DNA from: Mesorhizobium denitrificans
Lineage (GTDB): Bacteria > Pseudomonadota > Alphaproteobacteria > Rhizobiales > Rhizobiaceae
Assembly: GCF_003403035.1 (NCBI RefSeq)
Contig: NZ_QURN01000005.1
Span: 293,753-357,752, forward strand
DNA length: 64,000 nt
Direction of reading: 5' to 3'
Shown one piece after another: positions 37,764 to 48,349 of the stretch. The position numbers and the translations under genes are program-made. Within the stretch, counting starts at the first letter, position 1. The number at the start of each line of letters is the position of its first letter. The notes beneath the pieces are model-generated. The model was not told the DNA's origin, did not search any database, and worked only from the letters and a program-made list of their open reading frames with translations.

Positions 37764-38495
37764 CTATCGCGCGTTCTTGGCTTCATCGTAGGTCTTGAAG
37801 TCAACCAATGTGCCCAACATCTGGAGATAGGCTATAAGCGCGTCCATCTCGGTAAGCGCTTGCGGATTGCCATCGAAATCGCCGAGCTTAGCCTTGGGGT
37901 AACGCGCCTCTACGCCAGTCGTATCCGCATCGGGGTTAGCCTGCGCAAGCAAATCTGCCTGGGCGTTGTCTATCATCTCCTGCGTATACGGAACGCCGAC
38001 GCGAGCATTCGCCACCAGGTGAGTGGAGAAGTCTTTTACGTCGAGTTGCGTGTTCTTCAGGAACGCATAGCTAGGCATGATCGATTCAGGAACCACCGAA
38101 CGAGGTTCTTCCAGATGCTGGACATGCCAGGCATTCGAATAGCGGTCGCCCACCCGCGCCAGATCTGGCCCGGTGCGTTTTGAGCCCCATTGGAACGGAT
38201 GATCATACATAGATTCCGCGGCGAGGCTGTAGTGACCATAGCGCTCTACCTCATCACGGAACGGGCGGATCATCTGGCTGTGGCAGACATAGCATCCTTC
38301 GCGGACGTATATGTCGCGCCCAGCCAGTTCCAGCGGTGAGTAAGGCCGCATTCCCTCGACTTTCTCGATGGTATTCTCGAGATAGAAGAGCGGGGCGATC
38401 TCGACGATACCGCCGACCGTTACGACAAGCAGCGAACCGATCAGCAATATCGTCGCATTCTTTTCGATAATTGCATGTTTATCCATCAACGACAT
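37764..38495 (-). CDS. ccoO: Cbb3 oxidase monoheme subunit CcoO (FixO)
   Basis: The 243-residue membrane-anchored cytochrome c starts [20 protein letters not shown] with one N-terminal helix. The haem c motif is [20 protein letters not shown], the invariant CcoO sequence. Further conserved parts are [23 protein letters not shown] and [11 protein letters not shown]. It lies 11 bases after ccoN in ccoNOQP. Confidence 0.97.
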   Translation of the reverse strand: MSLMDKHAIIEKNATILLIGSLLVVTVGGIVEIAPLFYLENTIEKVEGMRPYSPLELAGRDIYVREGCYVCHSQMIRPFRDEVERYGHYSLAAESMYDHPFQWGSKRTGPDLARVGDRYSNAWHVQHLEEPRSVVPESIMPSYAFLKNTQLDVKDFSTHLVANARVGVPYTQEMIDNAQADLLAQANPDADTTGVEARYPKAKLGDFDGNPQALTEMDALIAYLQMLGTLVDFKTYDEAKNAR

Positions 38496-38506
38496 GGCGT
38501 CAGTCC

Positions 38507-40117
38507 TTATTCTGCAGGCTGAAGAGCGGTTGAACGACCGCCAATCGGCTCTTCCTCACGCTGATAGCCGAGGATAGTCATGGTGATGTTGTAGGCCATG
38601 ACGAGTGCACCAGCGAGGAACATGGCACCACCAAGCGCACGCATGACGTAGTAGGGATGCATGGCTGCGACCGTTTCCGCGAAGGAATAGACCAGGAAGC
38701 CGTGATCATCATATTCGCGCCACATCAGACCCTGCTGAATGCCGGCAACCCACATGACTGCTGCGTAGACCACGATGCCAAGCGTCGCGAGCCAGAAGTG
38801 CCATGTAACCATGCGCAGCGAGTAAAGACGCTCGCGACCCCACAGTTTCGGCACCATGTAATACATGGCAGCAAAGGTGATCAGACCATTCCAGCCCAGC
38901 GCACCTGAATGCACATGACCGATCGTCCAGTCTGTGTAGTGGCTAAGCGAATTGACCGCTTTGACCGACATCATCGGCCCCTCGAACGTTGCCATGCCAT
39001 AGAACGCGATCGCAGTGACCATCATGCGGATAATTGGGTCAGTACGAATCTTGTCCCAGGCACCCGAGAGCGTCATCAGACCGTTGATCATGCCGCCCCA
39101 CGAAGGCATCCACAGCATAATGGAGAACACCATGCCAAGCGTCTGCGCCCAGTCGGGAAGCGCCGTATAGTGCAAGTGGTGCGGACCGGCCCAGATGTAG
39201 AGGAAGATCAGCGCCCAGAAGTGAATGATCGAAAGACGGTAGGAGTATACCGGGCGATTAGCCTGCTTAGGCACAAAGTAATACATCATGCCGAGGAAGC
39301 CTGCGGTCAGGAAGAAGCCTACCGCATTGTGACCATACCACCACTGCGTCAGCGCATCCTGCACGCCCGAGAAGAGCGAATAGCTGTGCGAACCGACGAT
39401 CGAAACCGGCATGGCGAGATTGTTCACGACATGCAGCATCGCGATGGTTACGATAAACGAGAGATAGAACCAGTTCGCAACGTAGATGTGCGGTTCTTTT
39501 CTCTTGATTATAGTGCCGAGGAAAACGACGAGATAGGCGACCCAAACGATAGTCAGCCAAATGTCGACATACCATTCCGGCTCAGCGTATTCGCGGCTCT
39601 GACTGATACCCAACAGATAACCTGTCGCAGCCATTACGATGAAAAGCTGATAGCCCCAGAACACAAACCAGGGGAGATTGCCGCCGAACAAGCGCGCACG
39701 CGAAGTGCGCTGCACGACATACATCGACGTCGCGATCAACGCGTTGCCACCAAAGGCAAAAATGACTGCCGAAGTATGCAGTGGCCGCATACGCCCAAAA
39801 TTGAACCAAGGCTCGATATTGAGGTCCGGGTAAGCGAGTTGGAGTGCCACAACGACCCCAATCAGGAAGCCCACGACACCCCAAAAAACGGTAGCAATCG
39901 CGCCGTAGCGGACTGGCCCGTCCATATAAGCGTCGGGGTCCACCGGCGCGGCAGGTGCAAAATTCGTATTTCGCAGCAGCACGACAGTGCTGACAGCAAG
40001 GACGAAGAACAGAATCGTCATATGCTGACGAAATGGCTCGTCAGCGGCAAAAGCCGCACCCAGCAAGGCTAGGAATGTAAAAAGCACCAACAGTGCGATT
40101 TCAGTACCGTATCTCAT
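38507..40117 (-). CDS. ccoN: Cbb3 oxidase catalytic subunit CcoN (FixN)
   Basis: The 536-residue haem-copper oxidase subunit has about 12 membrane helices and binds haem b and the b3-CuB site. Conserved stretches include [54 protein letters not shown] and [19 protein letters not shown]. They hold the haem and copper histidines. It reduces oxygen with very high affinity and allows respiration in microaerobic conditions. It heads ccoNOQP, and a perfect FNR box lies 64 bases upstream of the start. Confidence 0.98.
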   Translation of the reverse strand: MRYGTEIALLVLFTFLALLGAAFAADEPFRQHMTILFFVLAVSTVVLLRNTNFAPAAPVDPDAYMDGPVRYGAIATVFWGVVGFLIGVVVALQLAYPDLNIEPWFNFGRMRPLHTSAVIFAFGGNALIATSMYVVQRTSRARLFGGNLPWFVFWGYQLFIVMAATGYLLGISQSREYAEPEWYVDIWLTIVWVAYLVVFLGTIIKRKEPHIYVANWFYLSFIVTIAMLHVVNNLAMPVSIVGSHSYSLFSGVQDALTQWWYGHNAVGFFLTAGFLGMMYYFVPKQANRPVYSYRLSIIHFWALIFLYIWAGPHHLHYTALPDWAQTLGMVFSIMLWMPSWGGMINGLMTLSGAWDKIRTDPIIRMMVTAIAFYGMATFEGPMMSVKAVNSLSHYTDWTIGHVHSGALGWNGLITFAAMYYMVPKLWGRERLYSLRMVTWHFWLATLGIVVYAAVMWVAGIQQGLMWREYDDHGFLVYSFAETVAAMHPYYVMRALGGAMFLAGALVMAYNITMTILGYQREEEPIGGRSTALQPAE

Positions 40118-40180
40118 GGACCCCTCTCATCGGACTTCCAAGCTTGCTGGACACCTATGATTGCCATGCGCAGTGTGCCT

Positions 40181-40194
40181 TGATCCAGATCAAA
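40181..40194 (-). promoter_or_regulatory. FNR/FixK box in the ccoN-hemerythrin intergenic region
   Basis: TTGATCCAGATCAA is a perfect TTGAT-N4-ATCAA palindrome, the ideal FNR/FixK target. It lies 64 bases before ccoN (minus) and 52 before the hemerythrin-like gene (plus). A class II site at -41.5 would put the ccoN start of transcription near 40146. The site may also act on the divergent gene, but the geometry there is tight. Confidence 0.8.
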
Positions 40195-40245
40195 AACAAC
40201 TGACTTACTTGCGCATAAGCTTTGCCGAAAAATTGGGAGAAGGCA

Positions 40246-40788
40246 GTGAAGGCGGCTGCGCAGTCAAAAACGTCTTTGATTTGCCTCCACAACGACGAAT
40301 GCATGGTCGCATGCGTCTGCAAAGCTGGAGAACAAACACCGTGTGTGCAGCTTTCGCTTGTTTACGCGGAAAAAGCATATCTGTGCGACCAACTTGAATC
40401 GATCGCTGACAGTTTGCCATATCGGGTATGCAGGCTTGATTGCATTCGCATTGCAAGCCGGCTGCTGCCGTTACTTCGCGAATCTCACCGCTATGAGGAA
40501 GAAGTCCTTTTTCCGATTTTCGAGCGGCAGAGCGATGTGCATCCGATGCGCAGAGCCACTGTGCTTCGACTCAAATCCGAGCATATGTATGATGAAGGCG
40601 CAGCGGAACAAATCTGCGAGCATCTATTATGGATTGGCCACGGTGGAGAAATCGACAATCCGGAAGCGCTCGGCTTTATGCTTCGCGCTTTTTTTGACAC
40701 CGTGAGGCGACACATTGCGTTTGAGCGAGAGTTCGTGCTTCCCGCAGCCATCACGGAACCGCAGCAGGATGCAAAAAGCAGCGGCTAA
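40246..40788 (+). CDS. Hemerythrin HHE-domain protein
   Basis: The 180-residue cytoplasmic protein has the four-helix HHE metal-binding pattern: SHRYEEEVLFPIFERQ, LKSEHMYDEGAAEQICEHLLW and RRHIAFEREFVLPAAI. The N terminus has several Cys (LICLHNDECMVACVCKAGE), unlike simple hemerythrins. I use the GTG at 40246, six bases after GGAG; a TTG eight codons earlier is less likely. Divergent from ccoN and sharing its FNR box region, it may sense or buffer oxygen or nitric oxide, but this is inference. Close homologues in rhizobia often sit near oxidase and denitrification genes. Confidence 0.82.
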   Translation: MKAAAQSKTSLICLHNDECMVACVCKAGEQTPCVQLSLVYAEKAYLCDQLESIADSLPYRVCRLDCIRIASRLLPLLRESHRYEEEVLFPIFERQSDVHPMRRATVLRLKSEHMYDEGAAEQICEHLLWIGHGGEIDNPEALGFMLRAFFDTVRRHIAFEREFVLPAAITEPQQDAKSSG

Positions 40789-40797
40789 CGGTCGAAC

Positions 40798-42444
40798 TCA
40801 GTCTCGTTTGGCTCGAAAATAGGTTTTGAGCCGCTCAATATCTTCAGCACTCCAGCCGGATGGCTGAGTTACGTCTACCCAAGGCTGGATATAGTCTTCT
40901 GGCGCGTAAACATGGCCAAAGCCCATCGGTGTGCTTGTGGCAATCGCCATATCCAGCCCGATTTGCAGTTGTGTAACAATCGGAAACCAACGTAGAGCTG
41001 GCGAAACATCCGGGCCTCGCGGCGGCTTCATCCAATCCGGCTCTCGATACGACGCGAAAGGATCAAAGAAAACCACCGGGTCACTCGCATATTGAAGGTA
41101 TGCAATACGTATTGGTCCCCACTGCGCGTAATCGCCGGGCGCAACTCCTGACTGACTGTAGAAGCGGATAATGGAACCATCACGAAAACGCGGGAGCCAT
41201 ACTGGCGATCCCGCCTCGCGCCCTGCGGTAGCTGATTTCCAGGTTCTGCTGGAGAATGGCGGGCCACTCCACAGCGCACCCTGTATCGGATCGCCGACAA
41301 TGTCGAAAATATCCAGTGAGGCATCCGAACTGAGCGAACCCAGACTAAGCCCATGCAGGTATAGGCGCGGCCGATGCTCTTTTGGTAGCGCCGACCAGTA
41401 TTTATAGACTTCATTGAAAAGCGCCCTGGCTGTGTCAGAGCCATATTGAGGCTCGATCAGCAGCGACAGCCAACTTAGCAAATAGGAATACTGAACCGCC
41501 ACGCTCGCAATGTCGCCGTGCTGCAGATATTCCAGTGTATCCATCGCCTCCGGGTCGACCCAACCGGTTCCTGTAGGCGCTATCACAACCAGAACCGACC
41601 TGTCGAAAGCGCCGGTGCGCTTCATTTCCTCAAGCGCCAGTTTTGCCCGATCCTGCACAGTGTCGGCAGAATTCAGCCCGACATAGACGCGAATGGGGTC
41701 TTTCGCCTCTTTGCCCGTAAATGCAGTAATATCCTTGCCGCTCGGCCCCGAGGCCACGAAGGCTCGCCCCATTCGACCAAGTCCCTCCCAACCGACAATC
41801 GAACCGGGGCCACCCGTTCTTTCCGCGCTTGTCGGCCTGGCGACATCGGGTTCGATCAGCGCATCCAGCCGCTGGAGGGACGAATCTGCCGCGCGCAGCG
41901 CTACCCGGAAAAGCACACCGTCGGTCACCGCCCAGATGATCCATCCGACGAGTAGCAAACCCACCAGATTGGCCACGCGGCGTGGCATGAGATTGCCGAG
42001 TTTGCCACTTACGCCGCGATCGAGCTTTCCGATCAGCCTGCCAAGCAGAAGAAGAACCACGAATACGCCGAGGGCGATCAAGCCGACCTCAACCAGTCTT
42101 CCGCTTTCAACAGGCTCCATATGCATGAGTGAGCGGGTGATATTCTGCCACTCAACGAACTTCCAAAGAAAGACCGTCGCGACCAGGGCGCTGGCTATGG
42201 CAGCTACCCAAAGTGACGCCCGTGCGACGTACTCGGGCAATGGAGGCAATTCCAGATAGCGCCAAAGCCAGACAAGGATCGTGCCTAGAAGATATCCGGC
42301 GGTCAGGCAGACCCCCGACAGAGCTCCCTGCAATACAAAGTCGCGTGGCAGGAGACTGGGTGTCAGCGAAAAGGCAAAGAATATCGTACCGATCAGCAAG
42401 CCGATTGCCGTCAGAGAATTCCATAAATTGCGCAAGATCCGCAT
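40798..42444 (-). CDS. Membrane alpha/beta-hydrolase family protein
   Basis: The 548-residue protein has about five N-terminal membrane helices (to about residue 190) and a C-terminal alpha/beta-hydrolase domain. The nucleophile elbow is LHGLSLGSLSS (GLSLG), and other landmarks are YVGLNSADTVQDRA, VVIAPTGTGWVDPEAMDTLE and YLQYASDPVVFFDP. This is the Abhydrolase_9 architecture (membrane-anchored N-terminal module plus catalytic domain); the substrate is unknown. I place the start at the ATG at 42444, behind GAGG, instead of 32 codons upstream. It converges on the hemerythrin gene with a nine-base gap. Confidence 0.85.
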   Translation of the reverse strand: MRILRNLWNSLTAIGLLIGTIFFAFSLTPSLLPRDFVLQGALSGVCLTAGYLLGTILVWLWRYLELPPLPEYVARASLWVAAIASALVATVFLWKFVEWQNITRSLMHMEPVESGRLVEVGLIALGVFVVLLLLGRLIGKLDRGVSGKLGNLMPRRVANLVGLLLVGWIIWAVTDGVLFRVALRAADSSLQRLDALIEPDVARPTSAERTGGPGSIVGWEGLGRMGRAFVASGPSGKDITAFTGKEAKDPIRVYVGLNSADTVQDRAKLALEEMKRTGAFDRSVLVVIAPTGTGWVDPEAMDTLEYLQHGDIASVAVQYSYLLSWLSLLIEPQYGSDTARALFNEVYKYWSALPKEHRPRLYLHGLSLGSLSSDASLDIFDIVGDPIQGALWSGPPFSSRTWKSATAGREAGSPVWLPRFRDGSIIRFYSQSGVAPGDYAQWGPIRIAYLQYASDPVVFFDPFASYREPDWMKPPRGPDVSPALRWFPIVTQLQIGLDMAIATSTPMGFGHVYAPEDYIQPWVDVTQPSGWSAEDIERLKTYFRAKRD

Positions 42445-42566
42445 TGTCACCCTCAACTTTGACAATTGCGTAGCCTCATTGATGAATGTCGGCAAGCATC
42501 TCCCCACACAAACGGTGACAGTCGCCAATTCACCGTTCAATATCGTCCCTCAAAAGGAGTCGCTCG

Positions 42567-43637
42567 ATGGAATATCGCCTGCTCGGTCGCTCAGGTCTGA
42601 AAGTATCCGTGCTTACACTCGGCACCATGACAATGGGCGGCAAGGGGCCGTTCGCAAAGGTCGGAAATGTCGGGTTAGCCGAGGCCAAACGCCAAATCGA
42701 GATGGTGATTAATGCTGGTGTCAATCTGATCGACACAGCAGACGTTTACTCCAGAGGGGGAAGCGAGGAGATCATTGGCGAAGCTCTAGGCGGCAAAAGG
42801 CCGGGTGGTGTCTTGCTCGCAAGCAAGGCGCGCTTTCCCATGGGTGATGGTCCAAATGATCGCGGTCTTTCGCGACACCATATTATTCGTGCGTGCGAAG
42901 CTAGCCTCAAGCGGCTACGCACAGATGTAATCGACCTATATCAGGTTCATGAGTGGGACGGTCAAACGCCACTGGAAGAAACACTCGGCGCTCTGCACAC
43001 ACTGATCGAGCAAGGCAAAATCCGCTATGTCGGATGTTCCAACTATTCCGGCTGGCACATCATGAAGGCCCTGGCGGTCAGCGAGTCGAAGCACCTGCCT
43101 CGCTTCATTTCGCAACAGATTCACTACACGCTGGAAGCACGCGAAGCAGAATACGAACTCGTTCCGATCTCGCTGGATCAAGGTCTCGGAATTCTTGTCT
43201 GGTCGCCCCTCGCGGGCGGCTTGTTGTCGGGAAAACACCGTCGCAATCAGAAGACGCCGGCAGGCACGCGCCAACTCGCGGGTTGGAACGAACCGCCAAT
43301 TCGCGATGAAAACCGGCTTTGGAATATTGTCGACGCGTTGGTGGAAATCGCTGACGCACGCGGCGTTTCCGGTGCTCAGGTTGCTCTGGCATGGCTGCTC
43401 GGGCGCGCTGCGGTTACATCAATCGTAATTGGCGGACGCACCGAGGCACAGATCGCTGACAATCTGAAAGCAGCGGACCTAAAATTGACCGATGAGGAGC
43501 GCGCGCGACTGGATGAGGTGAGCGCCCCACCGATTCTGTATCCCTACTGGCACCAGATGCAGACCGCGTCTGACAGGCTGAGCCTCGCCGATCTTTCTCT
43601 GCTGGGTCCGGCACCGAGAGGCAAAAATAACACCTAA
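42567..43637 (+). CDS. Aldo/keto reductase
   Basis: The 356-residue NADPH-dependent oxidoreductase of the AKR (TIM-barrel) superfamily begins MEYRLLGRSGLKVSVLTLG. The catalytic tetrad is visible: Asp and Tyr in NLIDTADVYSRG, Lys in LLASKARFP and His in YQVHEWDGQTP. The cofactor region is IGGRTEAQIADNLKAAD. AAGGAG precedes the ATG. The substrate is unknown. It is divergent from the hydrolase gene and appears monocistronic. Confidence 0.92.
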   Translation: MEYRLLGRSGLKVSVLTLGTMTMGGKGPFAKVGNVGLAEAKRQIEMVINAGVNLIDTADVYSRGGSEEIIGEALGGKRPGGVLLASKARFPMGDGPNDRGLSRHHIIRACEASLKRLRTDVIDLYQVHEWDGQTPLEETLGALHTLIEQGKIRYVGCSNYSGWHIMKALAVSESKHLPRFISQQIHYTLEAREAEYELVPISLDQGLGILVWSPLAGGLLSGKHRRNQKTPAGTRQLAGWNEPPIRDENRLWNIVDALVEIADARGVSGAQVALAWLLGRAAVTSIVIGGRTEAQIADNLKAADLKLTDEERARLDEVSAPPILYPYWHQMQTASDRLSLADLSLLGPAPRGKNNT

Positions 43638-43756
43638 AGCGAGGCCAGAAATTCGCCACATCCGATCTGCATGGAAGCGGCGCAACTAGATAATTTCGGT
43701 GATTAGGCGAAAAAAGCATTGAAAAGCAGGGTTGCCGCAAAGCAAAATTTAACCAT

Positions 43757-43790
43757 ATTTGTCCATCTTCGCTCGAACGATTGGACAAAT
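43757..43790. promoter_or_regulatory. Operator-like inverted repeat before the DUF2778 gene
   Basis: ATTTGTCC at 43757-43764 and GGACAAAT at 43783-43790 form perfect 8-bp arms around an 18-base spacer. A third related half (GGACAAT) follows at 43794. The array lies about 85 bases before the chosen start of the envelope protein gene. It may be a repressor or activator site; no protein can be assigned. Confidence 0.35.
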
Positions 43791-43872
43791 TGGGGACAAT
43801 CCGGAATTCGTGCAGGCTCGGCAAATTCGCCGACAGCGTGTATCTGCGCGACAAACTGGTTGGTATGAGTTG

Positions 43873-45195
43873 GTGAATAATCCCGTCGGTTCTCAGTCTC
43901 GGCATCGCCTCTTAATTACTTGCATTGCCACCGCTTTTTGCGGCGGCGCAGCTTGGGCTATGGCCGGAATTTTGGGGTTTGGGCATCCTTTGGCTCTTGC
44001 AGCCGATATGAAGATGCCGCGCCCAGCAATCGCAAAAGTTGAAGAACCTCAGCAAGATGCATCAACCGTCAAGGTTAATATCGCGCATCAGCGCCTCTTG
44101 ATCGCGCCGAATTCGCGCCCCGTCGTTGCGGCCAGCTTTGTTGTCGACGGCCAGACTCTGGCTCGTCAATTCGATCTAGCTCTAAAAGGCGATACTGAAA
44201 CGCCTGACGCGCGCTTTGAAGCCGTCCAGAAAAAAGCCGGCCTGAACTCTAAAAAACTTGCCAGCCTTTTCGCCAAGCCGTCGCCAGCAAAATCCTCGCG
44301 CATAGCGGCCAGCGAAGATATGCCCGCTTCCGAGCGCTTTGGCGACAACGCGGATGCCGCGTCAGATAAAGCGCCAGTCATGCTGGCCTATGCGACGCCG
44401 GGCGATGATGCCAGCGCTGTTACCGCCTTCTCGGCCTTGCTGTCTGAGGACGCGGATCAGGAAGACGATATGGCCGCCGTGCCGGACGAAGGCGCAGCAC
44501 CAGACGACGATTCCGCAAACGTATATGACGAAACGCCTTCCGATGGGCCATTGCCACAGCTTCGTCCCAACGTGCAGCTTCCTTTGAAGCCAATGGGCGC
44601 GGCCAAGCAGGTCGAGCCTCAGGACGATCAGGAAGAGCAAGCCAAGCCCGCGCCAGAACCCGCAACGAAGCCCCGCTCGCTCGCTTATGCTCGCCCAGAT
44701 GCGCCAAATCAGCCAGAGCGTGGCTCGCTTGGCCGTTCACTGCGCGATCTTTTCGGCGGCAGCGGCAGCATAAAGGGTGGCGGTGGCGTGGCGGTTTACG
44801 ATATTAGCGCGGCCAAGGTTTACATGCCGGATGGTTCGGTGCTCGAAGCACATTCCGGCGTTGGCAAAATGGCCGACAATGCGCGCTATGTAAGCGTGAA
44901 AATGGGCGGCCCTACCCCGCCTCACACCTATAATCTGAAAATGCGCGAGCGCCTGTTTCACGGCGTAGAGGCCATCCGCATGCTGCCGGTTGACGGCAGG
45001 AACAAATACGGCCGCGATGGCTTCCTGACTCACAGCTATTTGTTGCGCGGTGGGCGCGCAGAGTCGCATGGCTGCGTCGCTTTCAAAGATTACAACAAGT
45101 TCCTGAAAGCCTTTAAGCAAGGCAAGGTCAGGCAGATCGTCGTTATTCCAAGCGGTGGACGGTCAACCGGCATCCGTATGGCGTCGAACGGCTAG
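43873..45195 (+). CDS. DUF2778 (Tlde1-like) envelope protein
   Basis: I start this 440-residue protein at the GTG at 43873, just before its membrane segment ([22 protein letters not shown]). The longer frame from 43759 reads through the inverted repeat and lacks conserved sequence. A low-complexity acidic and proline-rich linker (about 150-300) leads to a C-terminal DUF2778 domain. That domain shows [20 protein letters not shown], then [14 protein letters not shown] and the catalytic-looking [17 protein letters not shown] with His and Cys as in Tlde1 L,D-carboxypeptidase/exchange enzymes. Here it is probably a periplasmic peptidoglycan-active protein of the rhizobial type, not necessarily a secreted effector. 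Start is uncertain. Confidence 0.75.
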   Translation: MNNPVGSQSRHRLLITCIATAFCGGAAWAMAGILGFGHPLALAADMKMPRPAIAKVEEPQQDASTVKVNIAHQRLLIAPNSRPVVAASFVVDGQTLARQFDLALKGDTETPDARFEAVQKKAGLNSKKLASLFAKPSPAKSSRIAASEDMPASERFGDNADAASDKAPVMLAYATPGDDASAVTAFSALLSEDADQEDDMAAVPDEGAAPDDDSANVYDETPSDGPLPQLRPNVQLPLKPMGAAKQVEPQDDQEEQAKPAPEPATKPRSLAYARPDAPNQPERGSLGRSLRDLFGGSGSIKGGGGVAVYDISAAKVYMPDGSVLEAHSGVGKMADNARYVSVKMGGPTPPHTYNLKMRERLFHGVEAIRMLPVDGRNKYGRDGFLTHSYLLRGGRAESHGCVAFKDYNKFLKAFKQGKVRQIVVIPSGGRSTGIRMASNG

Positions 45196-45201
45196 TGATT
45201 G

Positions 45202-45257
45202 CTCTTTCCGGGCGGATCGTGCTCTCTGGAGCACGGTAGGCGAATCCGGGAAAAGAG
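45202..45257 (+). promoter_or_regulatory. Leader hairpin covering the adenine deaminase ribosome-binding site
   Basis: CTCTTTCC (45202-45209) and GGAAAAGAG (45249-45257) pair as an outer stem, GGAT and ATCC extend it, and GTGCTC / GAGCAC (45219-45234) form an inner stem with a four-base loop. The outer stem contains the GGGAAAAGAG that would serve as Shine-Dalgarno sequence for the TTG at 45260. It may control translation of the deaminase or be a terminator for the upstream gene. It does not resemble the purine riboswitch consensus. Confidence 0.4.
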
Positions 45258-45259
45258 TA

Positions 45260-46954
45260 TTGAGCAACAATCTTGAGCAGTGCATCGATCAAGGGATAGG
45301 TCGCGAGCCCGCCGAACTCGTGCTGAAGAATGGCCGTTTCTTCGATCTCGTTTCAGGTGAGTTGGTGGCGGGCGATGTCGCAATTTGCGGCGACCGCATC
45401 GTCGGCACCTGTGACAGCTATCAAGGTAAAACCGAGATAGACGTATCTGGCAAAGTGCTGGTTCCCGGCTTCATAGATACGCATCTCCACATCGAATCCT
45501 CGATGGTGACGCCGTTCGAGTTTGACCGCTGTGTGCTGTCGCGCGGAATCACAACTGCCATTTGCGACCCGCACGAGATCGCCAATGTGCTCGGCGCGGA
45601 AGGTATTCGCTATTTTCTCGATTGTGCAGACCGCACAATCATGGACGTACGAGTGCAGCTTTCAAGCTGCGTTCCGGCCACTCATCTGGAAACGTCCGGC
45701 GCGCGACTCGACATCGAAGACCTGTTGCCGTTTGCCGACCATCCCAAAGTGATCGGGCTTGCGGAGTTCATGAACTATCCGGGTGTGCTGGCCAAGGATC
45801 CCACCTGCATAGCCAAGCTGGAGGCTTTTCAGACAGGCCACATTGACGGCCACGCACCCTTGTTGCGCGGCAAGCCGCTCAACGGCTATCTCGCTGCAGG
45901 CATTAGCACAGATCACGAAACAACCACAGCAGAAGAAGCACGCGAAAAGCTCACCAAGGGAATGCATATCCTGGTCCGCGAAGGCTCCGTCTCGAAAGAC
46001 CTCGACAGCCTTCTGCCGATTATCACCGAACGATATTCGCCTTTCATCGCGCTCTGTACCGACGATCGCAATCCGCTCGACATCGCCGAACATGGTCACT
46101 TGGATTACATGATCCGCCACGCCATCGCGAATGGCGTCGAACCGCTGGCAATCTATCGCGCGGCAAGTATTTCCGGCGCGCGCGCATTTGGCCTACGTGA
46201 CCGCGGCCTGATCGCACCGGGTTGGCGCGCCGATATCGTGGTCCTCGACAGTCTTGAGAATTGCCATGCGCAGACCGTTATTTCGGCAGGGCGGATCGTA
46301 ACAGACGAGCTATTCAATGGCCGCGAAACGGTCGCGCCAGTAGGCCGAAGCAGTGTTTCCATTCGTTCTGTTTCCGCATCCGATTTCATTGCCGCTCCGG
46401 CGAACGAGAGTTCTGTCATCGGCGTCATTCCCGGCAAGATCATTACAGAGCATTTGCGGATTGGCCTGCCGCAGGGCAATGGCGAAACACTGATCGACCT
46501 CGATCAGGATGTCATCAAGGTCGCCGTTGTGGAACGGCATGGACGAAACGGCAACGTTTCGGTGGGCTTTGTGAAAGGCTTCGGCCTCAAGCGCGGCGCA
46601 ATCGCCTCAACAGTCGGACACGACTGCCACAACATATGCGTGGTCGGCACAAGCGAGGCCGACATGGCTCGTGCCGTAACCCGTCTCTCTGAAATCGAGG
46701 GTGGTTTCGTCGTCGTTGACGAAGGTAAGGTACTTGCCGAAATCGCTCTTCCCGTTGCCGGGCTCATGAGTCTCGAAAGCTATGATTATGTTCGCCAACA
46801 ATTGGGACCGCTGCGCGCAGCCGCCAAGCAACTCGGAGCGACACTGGAAGAGCCATTCCTGCAGATCGCATTCCTGCCTCTGCCCGTGATCCCCCACCTG
46901 AAAATCACGGATCGCGGGCTCGTAGATGTCGATCAGTTCGACTTCGTAACTTAG
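45260..46954 (+). CDS. ade: Adenine deaminase
   Basis: The 564-residue amidohydrolase converts adenine to hypoxanthine in purine salvage. It shows the metal-binding [15 protein letters not shown], then [37 protein letters not shown] and [18 protein letters not shown]. The C-terminal adenine deaminase domain contains [14 protein letters not shown] place the start at TTG 45260 ([20 protein letters not shown] follows). The longer frame starts inside the previous gene. The stop overlaps the convergent HisD-like gene by four bases (TTAG). Confidence 0.93.
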   Translation: MSNNLEQCIDQGIGREPAELVLKNGRFFDLVSGELVAGDVAICGDRIVGTCDSYQGKTEIDVSGKVLVPGFIDTHLHIESSMVTPFEFDRCVLSRGITTAICDPHEIANVLGAEGIRYFLDCADRTIMDVRVQLSSCVPATHLETSGARLDIEDLLPFADHPKVIGLAEFMNYPGVLAKDPTCIAKLEAFQTGHIDGHAPLLRGKPLNGYLAAGISTDHETTTAEEAREKLTKGMHILVREGSVSKDLDSLLPIITERYSPFIALCTDDRNPLDIAEHGHLDYMIRHAIANGVEPLAIYRAASISGARAFGLRDRGLIAPGWRADIVVLDSLENCHAQTVISAGRIVTDELFNGRETVAPVGRSSVSIRSVSASDFIAAPANESSVIGVIPGKIITEHLRIGLPQGNGETLIDLDQDVIKVAVVERHGRNGNVSVGFVKGFGLKRGAIASTVGHDCHNICVVGTSEADMARAVTRLSEIEGGFVVVDEGKVLAEIALPVAGLMSLESYDYVRQQLGPLRAAAKQLGATLEEPFLQIAFLPLPVIPHLKITDRGLVDVDQFDFVT

Positions 46955-48225
46955 CTCAATCTTAGGGCCGCGGCGCGGCGGTGGCCTTCCATACCTTCTG
47001 TCGCGCTCTGGCGAATGGCGGGCGGTGCAACGGCTTCAACGCCGGGCTTTTCAAGCCATTGATGCGTGCAGACCTTGACGTAGGAACCTACCCAAAGCCC
47101 GCCCGTATAGCGCGCCGCGCCCATCGTCGGCAGGGTGTGGTTCGTGCCGCAGCATTTGTCTGAGTACACGACGCTCGCCAATTCTCCGATAAACAGTGAG
47201 CCGTAGTTCGAAAGCTTTTTCGCGGTTGCCTGCGGGTCGCGTGTGTGAACTTGCAAATGCTCAGCGGCAATATGATCCGAATAAGCGATCATCGCCGCCT
47301 CATCGGCGCAAACAACAATCTCACCATTGCTGCGCCAAGCTGCGCCCGCGACATTCGCCGTGGGCAGCGTTTCGAGTTGGCGCTCCACCTCGACCAGGGT
47401 CGCCTCAGCCAGCGCCCGATCAGTGGTTATCAGGCCAACGCGGGTGCGAATGTCATGCTCCGCCTGTGCCAGCAAATCCGTGGCAATCATCGCCGCCTTG
47501 CCTGTCTCATCCGCCACAACATAAATTTCGCTCGGCCCAGCGAGCTGGTCGATGCCAACCGGACCGAACACCTGACGCTTGGCCTCGTTTACATAGGCGT
47601 TTCCGGGGCCGACAATCTTGTCGACGGCAGGAATCGTTTCCGTTCCAAACGCCATTGCAGCGATGGCCTGCGCCCCGCCCACCCGGAAAATGCGATCCGC
47701 ACCTGACAGATGGCAGGCAGCAATCATCGCCTCATGCGCTACGGGCGGCAGACATGCAATCACCTCGGCACAGCCAGCAACCTTGGCCGGCACGATTGTC
47801 ATCACCGGCGCGGACAGAATCGGATAACGACCGCCCGGCACATAGGCACCGACAGTATGGATAGGTATCACGCGATGCCCAAGATGAAGGCCCGGCAGCG
47901 CCTCGATCTCAAGCGGAAGCATTGTACCAAGCTGCGCCTCGGCAAAAGCTCGTACGCGACCGATGGCAAACTCCGTGTCCTTGCGCGTCTGCGGGTCCAG
48001 CGCGGCAACAGCGGCTTCGCGCTGCGCCATGCTCACTTCAAAGACTTCGAGATCCGACTTGTCGAACTGCTTTGCATAGCGACGCACCGCCGCATCGCCC
48101 TCGGCGCGCACATCCGCAACGATCTTCTTAACCGCAGCTTCCACCGCCACAGCGTCGGACGCGGCATCTGCCTCGGGCGCCTTTACATGAACGATCTTGC
48201 TTTCAAATCCCGATCCGGTCGCCAT
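46951..48225 (-). CDS. Histidinol dehydrogenase-family NAD dehydrogenase
   Basis: This 424-residue HisD-fold enzyme starts at the ATG at 48225, six bases after AAAGG. The family motifs are present: [60 protein letters not shown] and [15 protein letters not shown]. It is not near other histidine genes but divergent from an XRE-cupin regulator and near a polyamine-type ABC importer. That points to a catabolic paralogue, such as the HpsN-like alcohol dehydrogenases that oxidise sulfonate or sugar alcohols. The true substrate cannot be read from sequence. Confidence 0.85.
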   Translation of the reverse strand: MATGSGFESKIVHVKAPEADAASDAVAVEAAVKKIVADVRAEGDAAVRRYAKQFDKSDLEVFEVSMAQREAAVAALDPQTRKDTEFAIGRVRAFAEAQLGTMLPLEIEALPGLHLGHRVIPIHTVGAYVPGGRYPILSAPVMTIVPAKVAGCAEVIACLPPVAHEAMIAACHLSGADRIFRVGGAQAIAAMAFGTETIPAVDKIVGPGNAYVNEAKRQVFGPVGIDQLAGPSEIYVVADETGKAAMIATDLLAQAEHDIRTRVGLITTDRALAEATLVEVERQLETLPTANVAGAAWRSNGEIVVCADEAAMIAYSDHIAAEHLQVHTRDPQATAKKLSNYGSLFIGELASVVYSDKCCGTNHTLPTMGAARYTGGLWVGSYVKVCTHQWLEKPGVEAVAPPAIRQSATEGMEGHRRAAALRLS

Positions 48226-48349
48226 TGGATTGCCTTTGCTGATTGATGCGGCCTCGCGCCACTCCAACACTCGTTGAAACCCACTCATGCGGCAATTGCC
48301 CAAGGCATCATCGTTCATTATTCTCACCACGGTTTGTGCGGAGAAGACC

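Noticed and set aside
38909..40072. 387-codon plus-strand frame opposite ccoN
   Set aside because: It is a shadow of a strongly conserved oxidase gene; no ribosome-binding site or family motif was found.
43759..43872. TTG start at 43759 for the DUF2778 gene
   Set aside because: It lies inside a perfect inverted repeat and the extra residues show no conserved pattern; the GTG at 43873 fits the membrane segment better.
45196..45262. Purine riboswitch before the adenine deaminase gene
   Set aside because: The leader is too short and lacks the conserved three-way junction loops; only a plain nested hairpin is seen.
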